From Pseudomonas amygdali (lineage in GTDB: Bacteria > Pseudomonadota > Gammaproteobacteria > Pseudomonadales > Pseudomonadaceae): a stretch of DNA of 39,550 nucleotides. Position numbers and translations under genes: made by a program. Numbering within the stretch: position 1 is the first letter of the stretch; each line of letters begins with the position of its first letter. Below the pieces are notes generated by a model that saw only the letters and a list, made by a program, of their open reading frames with translations, searched no databases and was not told the origin of the DNA. Below, in pieces: positions 38,886 through 39,550 of the stretch. The DNA is taken from NCBI RefSeq assembly GCF_002699855.1, contig NZ_LKBW01000268.1, forward strand, positions 1 to 39,550, read 5' to 3'.

Positions 38886-39356
38886 GTGTTTCTGGCGGAA
38901 CACGTCAGATACAGTCCTATGGTCCAAAGGTACGCGCCTTCACCGCTCAGCTTCCGGACAATTCGAGAGAACCGACCTTTTCAATAGAATCGGCCAAAAA
39001 CTGCCGTTCAGATCGCAGCTCAATTCTTCGCAGGCGCTGGCGCAGGGGGAAGTTGTTGCACCTCTGTGCAGTCGACCATCGCAACAGGCGCAGCGGCTGG
39101 CGGTGCGATGTTCAGCCTCGTTGGCAGTGCAGGCGTATTCGTAGAGACGGCCATCCTGATGCTGTGTTGGCCGCGTTGCTGGTTGCGCTGCGTGTCCGGA
39201 TGCCTTCTGTTCATGGCAGTACCCGGACCAGGTCAGCGATGCATCGTTGATAAGATGCCCCGAGGCGCCGCAGCCGCTGCACATACGCAGATCTGGAAGG
39301 CTGTCGAACAAGGGGTGTTGTCGTAGAATGCCCACCCTTGAACAACCTCAAAAGGA
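38886..39356. other. Unassigned stretch after the tRNA
   Basis: This 470-base stretch has several overlapping ORFs and no recognised gene. The best minus-strand candidates are a 131-codon ORF (38940-39335, GTG start, containing a Cys-rich MCSGCGASGHLINDASLTW segment) and a 64-codon Pro/Ala-rich ORF (39020-39214). They overlap in different frames, and neither has a good ribosome binding site. Codon use in the Cys-rich part looks Pseudomonas-like, so a small or decayed gene is possible. Confidence 0.35.
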
Positions 39357-39365
39357 ATGAAATCT

Positions 39366-39524
39366 ATGCCTGGCGAAAAAACCAGGAAGACGCTTGTGTA
39401 TTCGGCGTGGGGGTTACTGTTTTTGAGCGTGGTGGGGGTTCTGGTCATACAGGCTTTCCAAGAAACACCCCAGCCGAGCAAACCCGAGACTGTCAGAAAT
39501 TTTGTGTTCGGGCATAACATGTAG
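39366..39524 (+). CDS. Small single-pass membrane protein, function unknown
   Basis: The 52-residue product begins MPGEKTRKTLVYSAWG and has one hydrophobic segment at about residues 11-32. A basic N-terminus and a polar, Pro-rich C-terminus (QETPQPSKPETVRNF) follow the pattern of an inner-membrane protein with its N-terminus in the cytoplasm. AAGGA lies nine bases before the ATG at 39366. An in-frame ATG three codons upstream directly abuts that AAGGA and is less likely. The next gene appears to start 14 bases downstream. I do not recognise the family. Confidence 0.6.
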   Translation: MPGEKTRKTLVYSAWGLLFLSVVGVLVIQAFQETPQPSKPETVRNFVFGHNM

Positions 39525-39538
39525 CTAGAGGTGCATGT

Positions 39539-39550
39539 ATGCCGACCAAA
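39539..39550 (+). CDS. Start of a further gene, cut by the window end
   Basis: AGAGGTG is followed after five bases by ATG and codons for MPTK, then the window ends. The ribosome binding site is good and the spacing to the small membrane protein gene is short, so a two-gene unit is likely. Too little is visible to name a product. Confidence 0.4.

Noticed and set aside
38822..39250. A 142-codon plus-strand ORF starting inside the tRNA
   Set aside because: It overlaps the tRNA 3' half and its terminator and has no plausible start signal.

Overview
The window is chromosomal DNA of a fluorescent pseudomonad, most likely the Pseudomonas syringae species complex. Three things point there: the gene order matches the P. 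aeruginosa trpE to rpoD segment almost gene for gene, every protein is typical of Pseudomonas, and three intergenic spacers carry short hairpin-array repeats bounded by CTATCGT/ACGATAG, a type I associate with P. syringae. No phage, insertion sequence, CRISPR array or transferred island is visible. The calls rest on reading motifs and synteny by eye; no database search was run.

Layout. 1-8 kb, minus strand: ABC transporter agtA-B-C-D, then rpe, gph and trpE. This block is flanked by two inverted copies of a four-hairpin repeat. 8-10.7 kb, minus strand: a LuxR-type response regulator and a sensor kinase with a fused periplasmic solute-binding domain (AgtSR-like), the probable regulators of the transporter. 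10.8-14.4 kb: a secreted DUF3530 alpha/beta-hydrolase (+), then djlA, murU and amgK on the minus strand (membrane J-protein and cell-wall recycling). 14.5-22 kb, plus strand: the coupled cluster lptD-surA-pdxA-rsmA-apaG-apaH-glpE. 22-27.2 kb, plus strand: the stress operon prkA-yeaH-ycgB. 27.3-31.2 kb: cca (+), folB-folK (-), plsY (+), tsaD (-). 31.4-36 kb, plus strand: the macromolecular synthesis genes rpsU-dnaG-rpoD. 36.2-38.8 kb: a soluble PAS-PAS-PAS-GGDEF-EAL protein and a CAU-anticodon tRNA that reads best as tRNA-Ile2. The last 700 bases hold an unassigned stretch, a 52-residue membrane protein gene and the first codons of another gene.

Most genes are housekeeping. The unusual signals are between genes: the inverted hairpin arrays, a terminator whose 3' arm contains the ribosome binding site of cca, a 15-nt inverted repeat between rsmA and apaG, a repeat inside the prkA operon just before the yeaH ribosome binding site, a palindrome upstream of agtA that is a candidate AgtR operator, and a 508-bp rpsU-dnaG spacer with no recognisable gene. 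I see no convincing evidence of a wholly new system; the least understood coding unit is prkA-yeaH-ycgB.
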